Assembly: GCA_018819925.1 (NCBI GenBank) | Contig: JAHJPG010000048.1 | Coordinates: 1 to 64,000 of the forward strand | Direction: 5' to 3' | DNA from: Pseudomonadota bacterium | Lineage (GTDB): Bacteria > Desulfobacterota > Desulfarculia > Desulfarculales > Desulfarculaceae | DNA length: 64,000 nt | Shown here: positions 1 through 9,457 of the stretch, in pieces | How the letters are laid out: each line of letters begins with the position of its first letter | How positions within the stretch are numbered: position 1 is the first letter of the stretch | The notes under the pieces: generated by a model | Database searches by the model: none | What the model was told of the DNA's origin: nothing | What the model saw: the letters and a program-made list of their open reading frames with translations, nothing else | Program-made: the position numbers and the translations under genes

Positions 1-353
1 CGGTTGGTGGCCACGGCGGTGCGCCAGCGGCTCCGCAGACGAACGATGGTTTCCCGCGCGCCGGGGTAGAGCCGCAGCAGCTTTATGAACGGCGCGGAAT
101 CCATGGTGCGCCAATGGGCCAAGGCCCGCTCAAAATCCTCTCCCCGGCCAAGCAGGGCCTCCAGGGAGCCGTGCATGGCCTCGCGGTGGATGATCTCGGC
201 GTAGCGCTCGGCAACCGGCTCGCGGCCCAGGTGCTCCAGGATGTGGTTGTAAAAGGCAATGTTGGCCGGCAGGGAGTCGAAGATGACCCCGTCCAGGTCG
301 AACACCACCACTTGCAGGTCCGGCGGAGGGCTGGGGTGCTTGTGTGTAGTCAT
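1..353 (-). CDS. HAD-superfamily hydrolase (phosphoglycolate phosphatase-like), C-terminus cut by window edge
   Basis: Reverse-strand translation MTTHKHPSPPPDLQVVVFDLDGVIFDSLPANIAFYN... has the HAD motif I DLDGVIFDS; ATG at 353; not in the ORF track because it runs off the window. Confidence 0.8.
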   Translation of the reverse strand, partial: MTTHKHPSPPPDLQVVVFDLDGVIFDSLPANIAFYNHILEHLGREPVAERYAEIIHREAMHGSLEALLGRGEDFERALAHWRTMDSAPFIKLLRLYPGARETIVRLRSRWRTAVATN

Positions 354-434
354 GGCTCGCAATGCAAGGCGGGGCCCGCCAGGGGCCCCGCCGTTGGTTC
401 GATTAGATGCTCCAGGCGCCCATGCGCCCCGGGT

Positions 435-596
435 CTAGTGCTCCGGCTCGTGGATGTGGCCGGCCCACAGGTCCAGCATGGTCTTGAGAATGGTCAGGGT
501 CAGGGTGCCGCCAATAACCGAGAGCACCCCGTAGAACAGGCCGAAAAATACGATGTGGCCGATGTCCCATACCCATTCATAAGCAAAGGGGAACAT
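435..596 (-). CDS. 53-aa hydrophobic small membrane protein, last gene of the qrc operon
   Basis: Reverse translation MFPFAYEWVWDIGHIVFFGLFYGVLSVIGGTLTLTILKTMLDLWAGHIHEPEH*; preceded by a strong Shine-Dalgarno (aaggaggctggatATG) directly after the qrcD stop. Below the ORF-track length cutoff. Confidence 0.75.
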   Translation of the reverse strand: MFPFAYEWVWDIGHIVFFGLFYGVLSVIGGTLTLTILKTMLDLWAGHIHEPEH

Positions 597-607
597 ATCC
601 AGCCTCC

Positions 608-1870
608 TTAGTCGTTAAGTTCCGGCTCTTGCGGGAAGATGGGGAGATAACGATAAGCCAGCATGAACACCAGCAGCCCGAAGCCCAGCACCAGGCTGGC
701 GATGCCCCACTCCTGCCAGGAGGGCAGGTAGGCGTAGAACTTCTCAAAGGGCAGCACCGGCAGGGCCAGGGACTGGATGGTGAACACGAAGCGATTCAGG
801 GTTATCCCGATGCAGGCCAGAAGCATGGCCACGAACATCCAGCCGTAGCTGGCCCGCACCTTTTCCTGCACCAGCATAAGGGCCGGCAGCCAGCCGCAGA
901 GGCCCAACTCCACCCACAGCAGCCAATAGCCGTAGGGCGCCTGGTACATCTGGTCCATGGTCAGACCGGCGGCGGGGAGCTTGATATAGGCCCACCACAT
1001 GGTGTCGGCCGACTTGAAGACCATGTAGACCACCAACAGCCATCCGCTGATCTTGCCCATGAGCATCTTGACGTTGTGCTTGGTCAGCTTGCGGCCGGTG
1101 ATCTTCTCGGTGATCATCACCACCATGGTGGTGAAGCTGGGGCCCACCGCTATGGCGCTCATGATGAACAGGAAGAAGGTCCAGGGCCAAATGCCCAGGC
1201 CGCCACGATCGGCGAAGGGCCGTGCGTAGAGCACGCCGAACATACCGCCCAGGGAGCCCTGGTGGAAGAAGCTCAGGAAGGTGCCAGCCGCCGCGAACAC
1301 GATCATGATGGTGTGCAGGTTGTGGCTGAAGGTGCCGAACTCGGGCACCCGGCTGATACGCCGGTTGTCCAGCACCGAAGGCAGCAGCTCTATGGTGAGC
1401 ACGATGGCGTAGGTGGTGATGCAGAACATCACCTCGGTGAGCATGGAGTGCACGTTGGCGTGCCAGAAACCGAACCAACCCCGGATGGGCTGGCCGATGT
1501 CGATGCCCAGCATCAAAATGGCGCCCACATAGCAGATGAAGCCGATAAGCACCGCCGCGTTGACGATGGGCTTAAGCTCGGTTTTGCCTACGATGTAGTT
1601 TAGAAAGCTGGTGAAAAAGGCGCCCGCCCCAAGGCCGATAACCGCCAGGTCCACCACGATCCACACGCCAAAGGCGAAGTAGTCGTTCATATTGGTCTGG
1701 TTGAGGCCCAAGGCCAGGCAAAGCACCGCTCCAACGGTGAAGTAGGCCAGCAGGGTCAGGGGCACTCCCAACCAGAACAGGAAGAATTCGGGCCGGCAGC
1801 GCTTGGTCCCTTTGGGCCACCAGCTCGAATCGTCCGCGTACTTGGGTAGATCGTCAAACCATCTTCTCAT
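608..1870 (-). CDS. qrcD: NrfD/PsrC-family integral membrane quinone-interacting subunit (QrcD-like)
   Basis: 420 aa, multi-TM, NrfD-like composition; third after a multihaem cytochrome, a molybdopterin-like protein and a ferredoxin-like subunit in the QrcABCD order. Confidence 0.82.
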   Translation of the reverse strand: MRRWFDDLPKYADDSSWWPKGTKRCRPEFFLFWLGVPLTLLAYFTVGAVLCLALGLNQTNMNDYFAFGVWIVVDLAVIGLGAGAFFTSFLNYIVGKTELKPIVNAAVLIGFICYVGAILMLGIDIGQPIRGWFGFWHANVHSMLTEVMFCITTYAIVLTIELLPSVLDNRRISRVPEFGTFSHNLHTIMIVFAAAGTFLSFFHQGSLGGMFGVLYARPFADRGGLGIWPWTFFLFIMSAIAVGPSFTTMVVMITEKITGRKLTKHNVKMLMGKISGWLLVVYMVFKSADTMWWAYIKLPAAGLTMDQMYQAPYGYWLLWVELGLCGWLPALMLVQEKVRASYGWMFVAMLLACIGITLNRFVFTIQSLALPVLPFEKFYAYLPSWQEWGIASLVLGFGLLVFMLAYRYLPIFPQEPELND

Positions 1871-1882
1871 TGTCGACCTCGC

Positions 1883-2728
1883 CTATTGCTGGTGACCGCC
1901 CTGGGCGGCGGCCTGGGCAAATTTATTGTGGCGGGTTACATAATTGTCGGCCATTTTGCGCACCCACTCCCGCTTGGACATGTAATACACCTTGGGATTG
2001 GTTTGCAGCTTCTCCAGCAGGCGGAAGGTGTGCTCGCTGGAGATGAGCTTGTGCACCTTGTGCTTGGGGTTCTGCAACTGGCCGAAAGTGATGGCCCCCG
2101 AGGGGCAGGCCTCGGTGCAGGCGGTCTGGTAATCCATCTCGCCGACTTCGCTACCGTCAACCAAGGCCTTGTTGCGGGCGCTTTGGTAACGCTGGTAGCA
2201 GAAGGTGCACTTTTCCACCACGCCGCGCATGCGCGGAGAGACAAATGGGCTCAGGGCCCGGGGGGTTCCCTTGGGCCAGGGCACGTCGTACCAGTTGAAG
2301 TAACGAGCGTGGTAAGGACAGGCCGCGACGCAGTACCGGCAGCCGATGCACCGGGTGGGAATCTGGCTGACGATGCCGGTCTTTTCGTCGTAGTCGGTGG
2401 CCGTGGCCGGGCACACGCTCACGCAGGGGGGATGGGCAGCCTCATCCATGGGGGCTTCCTGGAAGAAAGCCTGTCCCGGGGTGCCCGACTTGCCGCCCTG
2501 GCAGTGCATGCAGGGACGGGGGATGAAGGCCACCTCGGTGTCGGGGAAGGCCTTGCCGTTGTCGATTTGATAAACCCGCAGCCAGGTGATGGAGCGGATT
2601 TTATCAGTCTCGTTGTGCAAGACCCCGATATTGTTTTCGCTCATGCAGGCCACCGAACAAGCCCCGCAGCCGGTGCACTTGTCCAGGTCTATGACCATGC
2701 CGAATCTCATTACATCTTTTCGCCACAT
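1883..2728 (-). CDS. qrcC: 4Fe-4S ferredoxin-type iron-sulfur subunit (QrcC-like)
   Basis: CTGCGACSVAC, CIGCRYCVAACPYHARYFNW, CTFCYQR and CTEACPSGAI cysteine clusters typical of DmsB/PsrB/QrcC; correct operon position. Confidence 0.85.
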   Translation of the reverse strand: MWRKDVMRFGMVIDLDKCTGCGACSVACMSENNIGVLHNETDKIRSITWLRVYQIDNGKAFPDTEVAFIPRPCMHCQGGKSGTPGQAFFQEAPMDEAAHPPCVSVCPATATDYDEKTGIVSQIPTRCIGCRYCVAACPYHARYFNWYDVPWPKGTPRALSPFVSPRMRGVVEKCTFCYQRYQSARNKALVDGSEVGEMDYQTACTEACPSGAITFGQLQNPKHKVHKLISSEHTFRLLEKLQTNPKVYYMSKREWVRKMADNYVTRHNKFAQAAAQGGHQQ

Positions 2729-2739
2729 AGCTACTAACC

Positions 2740-5058
2740 CTACGCCTTCTCGACGCTAACCGCGGTCAGCTCCCAGATGGGCAGTCCACTCATTGGATCG
2801 GTGGTCACTTTGGCCGCGCGGTTGAAGTTCATGCCCTTGCCGGCCACCTGGAAGCCGAAGGCGCTGTGACCCAAGCCAACCGGCGCGTAAACCACCCCGG
2901 GGGCGGCGCCGGCAAATAGGTGAAGCTTGGCGGTCAGGCTCCCTGCCACGGAGTCGACGCGGATCAGATCGCCCTCGGACAGATGGAATTCGTGGGCGGT
3001 CTGGGGGTTCATCTCCACCACCAGTTTGTCCATGTCGGCCAACATGGTGTCGGGCAGCACCTTGACCATGTAGGGGGTAATGGCTTCGCCGCCCCAGGTG
3101 GTCCTCAGGGAAGACACCGCCTGCAAGAGCAGCGGCATGCCCGTGCCCAGGTCGTCGGCCGCGGCCGGGGGCTCCCAGTGGGGGAGGAAGGCCGCTTCCA
3201 CCCCGGCGCCGACCCCCATCTGAGCCACCAGCCTTTCCAGGCCCTGGGGATTGCCGGCCCGGCCGGAGAGCAGCTTGAACAGGCCCATGCTGAAGTACTC
3301 GAACCTGCGGGTGGGGGTCTGGAACTTTACCGGGCCGTAGGCCGGCTTGGGCTGCACCCAGAAGCTCTGTTCGGCCAACTGCTCGAAATCGCCCATGGCC
3401 TCGGTGCGGACCGCCAGGGCCTCCTGCATGTTCTTGTAAGGCAGGGCCGTGGCCACCTTGCCGCCCAGACGCGAAGCCACCGCCAGGAGCACGTCTCCGG
3501 CGTCCTTGGCCTGGGGCACCGCCTTTATCAAGGGCCGGTGCAAACCGTAGCAAGCCACCGGGCTGCCGTAGGGCGAAGTGCTGTCGCCCCAGCCCTCCAG
3601 CCAGTGGGTGGAGGGCAGCACCAGATCGGCCACCGAGGCCGACTCGTCCATGTAGGGGGTCACCGCCACCACGAAGGGGGTTTTGCGGGCCAACTCCTCC
3701 ATCACCCCGGCCTGGGGGCCGTTGTAGACGAAGTTGCCACCCACCATCAGCAGAGTCTTGATGCCGTAGGGCTTGCCCGCCAGGGCCGCCTTGGCCAAGG
3801 CGTCGGGGTTGTTGGAGTCCAGGCCCTGGTTGGGGTCCACCAGCGGCTGGACGTTGCCCTCGAACCTGGTGGCGCCCAGTGACTTGAGCGGCAGGGGCTG
3901 CTGCACCAAGACACCGCCGGGCTTGCCCAGGTTTCCCTTCAGGGCGTTGAGGACCAAAACCGCCATGAAATCGTACATGCGGCCCGGGTCGCCGGAGTTG
4001 CCGGGCCCGCAGACCGCCACCGCCCGTTTGGCCTTGGCAAAGCCCAGGGTCAGCTTGAGAAGCTTCTCCAGGGGCACCCCGGCCATCTGAGCCACCCGCT
4101 CGCGCCGGTAGTTCTTGAGCACAAAGGACTTGAAGCCCTTGAAGTCGCCCTCGTCCCCGAAGCCGAAGGAGGCCCGCACCGCCGCTTGGTCGTACAGCCC
4201 TTCCTGAATCATGATGGAGCACATGGCCAGGGCCAGGGCTCCCTCTGTGCCTGGGCGGCAGGCCAGCCACATGTCGGCCTGGCTGGCGGTGACGCTGGCC
4301 CGGGACTCGATCTGGGCCAGGAAACCCGGATTCTTGGGGAAGCCCCGCCAGGAGGCGAAGGCCTTGCGGGTGGCCACCGGCGAACCGAAGTTCTCCAGCA
4401 GCGGGGTCCCGAAGGAGACCACGTAATCGGCGTTGGCCAGGTCAAAGCCCAGGTCGGTCTGGCCCATCATGGCCAGGCCGGCCAGGGCCAGGGTCTCGCT
4501 GGCGTTGGGGGTGAAGGCCACGTTGGGCGAACCCAGGGCGGCCATCAAACCAAGCAGCAACTGGCCGGTGGTGCTCTCGGGATCGTGGCCCAGGGCCATG
4601 ATCGTTTCGGGCTTGCCTTGTTTGGCGATCTCGGCCAGGTTGCCGGCCAGGATGTCCAGGGCCTCGGGCCAGCTAAGGCGGCTGTAGCGCCCGGTGCCGC
4701 GGTCGCGCAGAAGGGGGGCGGTAACCCGGGTGTCATTATTATAGAGAAGTTGCAGGGCCGAGGCGTCCTGGGGAACCACGCCGCCTTGGCTCAAGGGGTG
4801 CTCGGGGTTGCCCTCCACCCGGATGGCCCGGGTGCCGTCCACCCTGCCCTGCACCAAACGGACCTTGGCGCCGGTTCCGGTCTGGGGGTTGACCACGTTG
4901 GCGAAAGCCACCGCACCGTCCTCGGGAACCGGGACCCAGGACCAGTTCTGGGTCCAGATGGCGGTGTCGTCCATGAGCTTGTACACGAGCGGGCTTGCGT
5001 GCACGCCCAATACTCCGCCCACGGCCAGCTTGATAAATGCTCGTCTATCCCATTGCAT
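2740..5058 (-). CDS. qrcB: Molybdopterin-oxidoreductase-family subunit without N-terminal FeS cysteines (QrcB-like)
   Basis: 772 aa with molybdopterin oxidoreductase fold motifs (VVSFGTPLLENFGSP, VAVCGPGNSGDPGRMYDF); twin-Arg-like N-terminus MQWDRRAFIKLAVGG; no CxxCxxxC at N-terminus, as expected for QrcB. Confidence 0.83.
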   Translation of the reverse strand: MQWDRRAFIKLAVGGVLGVHASPLVYKLMDDTAIWTQNWSWVPVPEDGAVAFANVVNPQTGTGAKVRLVQGRVDGTRAIRVEGNPEHPLSQGGVVPQDASALQLLYNNDTRVTAPLLRDRGTGRYSRLSWPEALDILAGNLAEIAKQGKPETIMALGHDPESTTGQLLLGLMAALGSPNVAFTPNASETLALAGLAMMGQTDLGFDLANADYVVSFGTPLLENFGSPVATRKAFASWRGFPKNPGFLAQIESRASVTASQADMWLACRPGTEGALALAMCSIMIQEGLYDQAAVRASFGFGDEGDFKGFKSFVLKNYRRERVAQMAGVPLEKLLKLTLGFAKAKRAVAVCGPGNSGDPGRMYDFMAVLVLNALKGNLGKPGGVLVQQPLPLKSLGATRFEGNVQPLVDPNQGLDSNNPDALAKAALAGKPYGIKTLLMVGGNFVYNGPQAGVMEELARKTPFVVAVTPYMDESASVADLVLPSTHWLEGWGDSTSPYGSPVACYGLHRPLIKAVPQAKDAGDVLLAVASRLGGKVATALPYKNMQEALAVRTEAMGDFEQLAEQSFWVQPKPAYGPVKFQTPTRRFEYFSMGLFKLLSGRAGNPQGLERLVAQMGVGAGVEAAFLPHWEPPAAADDLGTGMPLLLQAVSSLRTTWGGEAITPYMVKVLPDTMLADMDKLVVEMNPQTAHEFHLSEGDLIRVDSVAGSLTAKLHLFAGAAPGVVYAPVGLGHSAFGFQVAGKGMNFNRAAKVTTDPMSGLPIWELTAVSVEKA

Positions 5059-5088
5059 AAGGGTGTCTCCTTAGCATCCAGCCGACGC

Positions 5089-5703
5089 CTATTTGTGGCA
5101 GACGAAGCAGGCGCGGTTAACGCCGTTTTCATCGTGGCACTTGGCGCAGTCATCCATTTTCATGCGGTGGGGCGGTCCGCTAAGGCCCAGGGGGCCGGTT
5201 CCCCAGATGTCGCGGCTGTAGCCCGTGAGGCGGTTGTACTCATAGGGCCGTAGCTTGGTGGTTTGGCCGTGGTCGCCGTGGCATTTGTTGCATTCCAACC
5301 CGGCGCTGGCCGTATGAGCCGCGTGGGAGAAGAACACGCAGTCGGGTTGGCGGGAGTAAACCTGCCAAGGTATGGGCTTGTCCTTCTTCACGTACTCCAA
5401 GAAGGCCGCCTCGTTGGCCCCGTCGCCCATGGGCGAGTCCGCCTCGTGACACTCCTTGCAGGACTTGATGTCCGGAATGCCGGAAAAGGAGCCGTCTTCG
5501 CGCAGGCTGTGACAGGACTTGCAGCTGTCGCTCACCTGCTCCAAGTGCAGCTTGTGATTGAACTGCAACGGCTGCGCCTTCTCCGCGTAGAGAATGGTGG
5601 GGGTGGCCCAAAATCCAAAGGCCGAACCGATCACCAATCCCACGAAGAGAAGGATCCAGTCCGCACGCGACCGTTGTTTCTTTCCTTGCTGGTGCGATGA
5701 CAT
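5089..5703 (-). CDS. qrcA: Membrane-anchored multihaem cytochrome c (QrcA-like)
   Basis: Five CXXCH motifs (CKSCH, CKECH, CNKCH, CAKCH, CFVCH) plus DCVFFSHAAH; N-terminal hydrophobic anchor; first gene of the qrc-type operon. Confidence 0.83.
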   Translation of the reverse strand: MSSHQQGKKQRSRADWILLFVGLVIGSAFGFWATPTILYAEKAQPLQFNHKLHLEQVSDSCKSCHSLREDGSFSGIPDIKSCKECHEADSPMGDGANEAAFLEYVKKDKPIPWQVYSRQPDCVFFSHAAHTASAGLECNKCHGDHGQTTKLRPYEYNRLTGYSRDIWGTGPLGLSGPPHRMKMDDCAKCHDENGVNRACFVCHK

Positions 5704-5915
5704 ATGATCCTTGCCTCTCGCTACGCTCTATTGCCTCAAACAAAACTTCCGGCCCGGCCGCCGGCCATAAATGCCCGGCGGTGGCCAATACTTATATGGT
5801 TAGGGACAACCACCCTCGAATCGCCCGGATGGATTTGCCCTTTCCGGCACAAGGCCGGGCTAAAAAACAAGTCCGCCTGGGACTGGAGCAAAATAGCAGC
5901 AAAACGCGGGGCCTG

Positions 5916-6383
5916 TCAACAAACATCCCGGCCAAATCCGAGGCCGATTTCTTCCCCTTGGGCCAGGCGGGCAGCCTTGAGGATCACCCGCTTTGTGTCG
6001 GGCGTTAGGTCAAAGCCCTCCAGGCTGTGCAAGGACGACCAGCTGGCCGCGTCCGCGTCATCGGCGGCCACCGGGTCCAGGGGCTGGGCATAACACAAAA
6101 AATCAATGAGCACGTAGTGATACTCCACCCGGCCCTGGGGGTCGCGCAGGATGCGCTCTATCACCTCCACCATGGGCCCCACCCGCACCTGCAAGCCGGT
6201 TTCCTCGGCCACCTCCCGGGCGCAGGCCTGGGCCAAACTCTCCCCCGCCTCCACCGCCCCGCCGGGTATGGACCAAATTCCCTTGGAAGGCTCTGCCCCC
6301 CGTTTGATCAACAGCACCCGGTCCCCGGCCAACACCACCCCGCCCACCCCCACCACGGGGAACTCCGGGTAATGACGTCCCAT
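5916..6383 (-). CDS. Nudix hydrolase
   Basis: Nudix box GGAVEAGESLAQACAREVAEETGL. Confidence 0.9.
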   Translation of the reverse strand: MGRHYPEFPVVGVGGVVLAGDRVLLIKRGAEPSKGIWSIPGGAVEAGESLAQACAREVAEETGLQVRVGPMVEVIERILRDPQGRVEYHYVLIDFLCYAQPLDPVAADDADAASWSSLHSLEGFDLTPDTKRVILKAARLAQGEEIGLGFGRDVC

Positions 6384-6388
6384 TTCAG

Positions 6389-7354
6389 TTAATCCCGGAA
6401 TAAAACCGAGCGGAAATAGTCCAAGGTGGGCGCCAGTCCCTGCTCCAGTTCCACTGCGGGGTTCCAGGCCAGCTTTTCCCGGGCCAAGGAGATGTCGGGC
6501 CGGCGCTGGGTGGGATCGTCGGGAGGCAACGGCTTGAATTCCAAGGGGCTCTGGGAGCCGCTAAATTTCATCACCTTTTCGGCCAACTCCAGCATGGTGA
6601 ACTCCGATGGATTGCCCAGGTTGACTGGCCCGATGAAGTCCTCGGACTCCATCATGGCGATGAGCCCGGCCACCAAGTCGTCCACGTAGCAGAAAGAACG
6701 AGTCTGGGTGCCGTCGCCGTAGATGGTTATGGGCTCTCCCCTGAGGGCCTGCACCGCGAAGTTGCTCACCACCCGGCCGTCGTTGACCGCCATGCGGGGG
6801 CCGTAGGTGTTGAAGATGCGCACTATGCGCACATCCACTTCGTTGCTCCGGTGGTAGTCCATCATCAGGGTTTCGGCCAGGCGCTTGCCCTCGTCGTAGC
6901 AGGAGCGCAGGCCTATGGGATTGACGTTGCCCCAGTAGTCCTCGGTCTGGGGGTGCACCTCGGGGTCGCCGTAGACCTCGCTGGTGGAGGCCTGGAGGAT
7001 GCGCGCGCCCACCCGCTTGGCCAGGCCCAGCATGTTCAGGGTGCCCAATACGTTGGTTTTCACCGTCTTCACCGGGTTGTACTGATAGTGCACCGGGGAG
7101 GCGGGGCAGGCCAGATTGTATATCTGGTCCACCTCCAGCAGGATTGGCTCCACCACGTCGTGACGCACCACCTCGAAACGGGGGTTGCCCAGATGCCGGG
7201 CCACGTTGCTTTTGCTGCCGGTGAAAAAGTTGTCCAGGCAAAGCACCTCTTGACCCCGCTCCAAGAGTGCGTCCACCAAATGCGAACCTATGAAGCCGGC
7301 CCCGCCGGTGACCAGTATACGTTGCAACTGCGCTCCTCCTGCGCCCCGCCGCAT
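6389..7354 (-). CDS. UDP-glucuronate decarboxylase (extended SDR)
   Basis: [64 protein letters not shown]: diagnostic UXS-type sequence. Start may lie slightly inside the ORF. Confidence 0.88.
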   Translation of the reverse strand: MRRGAGGAQLQRILVTGGAGFIGSHLVDALLERGQEVLCLDNFFTGSKSNVARHLGNPRFEVVRHDVVEPILLEVDQIYNLACPASPVHYQYNPVKTVKTNVLGTLNMLGLAKRVGARILQASTSEVYGDPEVHPQTEDYWGNVNPIGLRSCYDEGKRLAETLMMDYHRSNEVDVRIVRIFNTYGPRMAVNDGRVVSNFAVQALRGEPITIYGDGTQTRSFCYVDDLVAGLIAMMESEDFIGPVNLGNPSEFTMLELAEKVMKFSGSQSPLEFKPLPPDDPTQRRPDISLAREKLAWNPAVELEQGLAPTLDYFRSVLFRD

Positions 7355-7490
7355 GGGAGGCGCGATAACTACCCGATGCTGGCCGCATTATCCTTGAGGC
7401 CGGGTGGCAGGTCAAGGCCGCCGACCTTGCCCGTTCCCCAGACTCATGCTAAATATTTAGCTTACACACTTTAAACAGATGAGGTAAGTG

Positions 7491-7694
7491 ATGGCCGGCG
7501 ACACCTGCCGTAATCACCCGGATCGCCCATCGGCCGCCCTGTGTCAAAAATACGGCTACGGCTATTGCCTGGAATGTCTGGAAAACGATCCCCATTGCTC
7601 AGACCCGGATATTTATTGTAAATTTCGGGAGCAATGCGTGGTGCATTTCCACTACAAGGAACAAAAACGGCTGGTAGCCAGGGGGAAGGCATGA
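7491..7694 (+). CDS. Small Cys/His-rich (putative zinc-binding, B-box-like) protein
   Basis: 67 aa with CRNH..C....C..C......C......C....H.H pattern; SD gaggt; stop overlaps the next gene start (ATGA). Confidence 0.6.
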   Translation: MAGDTCRNHPDRPSAALCQKYGYGYCLECLENDPHCSDPDIYCKFREQCVVHFHYKEQKRLVARGKA

Positions 7695-8032
7695 GCAAGC
7701 AAACGTCGTTTTCCGAATTCATCACGGACCTGCCCCAGGCGGCCCTGCCCATGGCCGGAATCACCGGCTATCTGTTGTCCGCTCCCCAGGGCCAAGTGGT
7801 CTTTTTCGAGCTGCCGGCCGGTACCTCGGTGCCTTTGCACAACCACGGAGCCCAGTGGGGAATCGTGGTTTCGGGTGAGCTGGAGCTTACCATCGGCGAC
7901 AAGACCGAAGTCTACCGCGCCGGTGAATCCTACAGCATCCCCGCCGGGGTGGACCACGCGGCCAATGTGCTGGCGCCCACTCAGGTCATCGACGTATTCG
8001 CCGATCCCAACCGCTACGCGGTCAAGGGCTAG
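7691..8032 (+). CDS. Cupin-domain protein
   Basis: HNHGAQWGIVVSGELELTIG...GESYSIPAGVDH cupin motifs; translationally coupled to the upstream small ORF. Confidence 0.85.
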   Translation: MSKQTSFSEFITDLPQAALPMAGITGYLLSAPQGQVVFFELPAGTSVPLHNHGAQWGIVVSGELELTIGDKTEVYRAGESYSIPAGVDHAANVLAPTQVIDVFADPNRYAVKG

Positions 8033-9291
8033 CGGTCGGCTTCCACCACGTAGGGCATTTTCCCGTCGCAGGGGCCGTCGTTCCAGGAGTAGAAGCCGTG
8101 CCAACCCACCTCGCCGCAGTGTTCCTTCCCGTCTGAGTTGTTAGGCTCCCCGCCGGCCCAGTTTGTGTATTTTACGGGTTGTCCGTTTACCCACCACCAG
8201 CGCCCTTCGCTGCCTTGGTCGCTGAAACCAATCCAATAGGTCCTGGTGTTGCTGTGTTTTTTCACCAGGTCGCGGACGAACTTGTTTTCATGGGCATCGC
8301 CAATGCATGCCAGGTAGCCGCCCAGTTTCTGGGCCTCCCGGCGAGCGGTGTTCCAGTCGGTGTCTTTGGTGATTACCCGGTAACGGTGCCCCCGCCAGGA
8401 AACCCAGGGGTCCGGGGGCGGGGGCGGGGGCGCGGCGCTGCATTTGCCCCACACGATGGCGTAGCCGGCATTGCCGGATTGGGCGTTGTGAGACCAACTG
8501 GCCCGGTCGGACACGGTGATCTCGTAAGTGCCCGGCCCGATGGTCAGGTTGGACGGATTGACGATCCAGTTGGCGTTGGGCAGGTAGTAGTTTTGCCAAC
8601 TGCTAAGTCCGGGACGGGCGTTGAAAGACCAGGAACCCGAAGTGCCGTTGACGCCCTGTATGTAGATCTTGCCAGGCACTTTGCCCCGGTAACGGTTGTG
8701 GTGAAAGGTTTGAATCTCGGTGATGGTGCAGCGCCCCGTTAGCCGGAAAACTGTCTTTTTGGTGGGGTTAATGTCAACCCCGTTGCCATTGAAGTTGTTG
8801 AACAGCACCTTGCCCGGATAGCCGCCCTTGGAATAGGTGGAGCAGGCCAGATGGGTAGGCTGGTTATTGAAATGAGCCATGAAGTTCAGGATGTAATCCT
8901 GGTTTTCCAGGCCCGGCAACTTCAGGCACTGCTTGCCCTGGCGGCACCAAAAGCTGAAGCCCCGGATGGAGTCCGGGTTCCACATGAGCCGGACCTCCTG
9001 GCGTTGGTTGTTGTGATAGGTGAGAAGCAGGCGCTGGACGCCACCCGCCTTCTTGTACCAGTACATGTGCTTGATGTTACCGGCAGCTTGGTTCAGCTTC
9101 ACCCGCTGCACCAGGCCGTAGTAATTATTTAGGTAGATCTGCATCTCGCGGCAGGCCGCAGAGGCATTGGATCCATGCCCGGTGGCGAGACCGACAGCGG
9201 CCTGACCGGTGCCCGCCGAGGCAAGGGTAAACAAAAAAGCCGCCAGCCAAAGCAGCAGCGTCAAAGACCGAAAAAACGGCTTGCGAACCAT
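8029..9291 (-). CDS. Secreted protein with C-terminal C-type lectin domain
   Basis: Signal peptide MVRKPFFRSLTLLLWLAAFLFTLASAG; C-terminal W..ARREAQKLGGYLA..., WIGFSDQGSEGRWWWVNGQPVKYTNWAGGEPNN...WNDGPCDGKMPYVVE (EPN and WND calcium/sugar-site motifs). Start moved to the internal ATG at 9291. Confidence 0.85.
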   Translation of the reverse strand: MVRKPFFRSLTLLLWLAAFLFTLASAGTGQAAVGLATGHGSNASAACREMQIYLNNYYGLVQRVKLNQAAGNIKHMYWYKKAGGVQRLLLTYHNNQRQEVRLMWNPDSIRGFSFWCRQGKQCLKLPGLENQDYILNFMAHFNNQPTHLACSTYSKGGYPGKVLFNNFNGNGVDINPTKKTVFRLTGRCTITEIQTFHHNRYRGKVPGKIYIQGVNGTSGSWSFNARPGLSSWQNYYLPNANWIVNPSNLTIGPGTYEITVSDRASWSHNAQSGNAGYAIVWGKCSAAPPPPPPDPWVSWRGHRYRVITKDTDWNTARREAQKLGGYLACIGDAHENKFVRDLVKKHSNTRTYWIGFSDQGSEGRWWWVNGQPVKYTNWAGGEPNNSDGKEHCGEVGWHGFYSWNDGPCDGKMPYVVEADR

Positions 9292-9457
9292 GACAAACTC
9301 TCCGTTAAGTACTATTTCATCCAAGCCAGATGTTTTACCAAAAAACAAAAACCAACCCAAAGTCAACCCAGGATTCGCCGGAGCTCTGGCTCAAAATAAA
9401 AAAACAGCCCGCCTTTTTGGCGGGCCGCCCTTATTTTGCCGCAATGACGGGCCAAGC

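Noticed and set aside
629-1603. 324-aa + strand ORF over qrcD (and similar long His/Gly/Ala-rich antisense ORFs at 1886..2737, 2920..3882, 4186..5253, 18928..20190)
   Set aside because: Antisense shadows of high-GC coding genes; compositionally biased, no domain motifs, opposite real genes.
2756-4270. 504-aa - strand ORF inside qrcB in another frame
   Set aside because: Frame-shifted shadow (Gly/Arg/Ala rich) of qrcB; no motifs.
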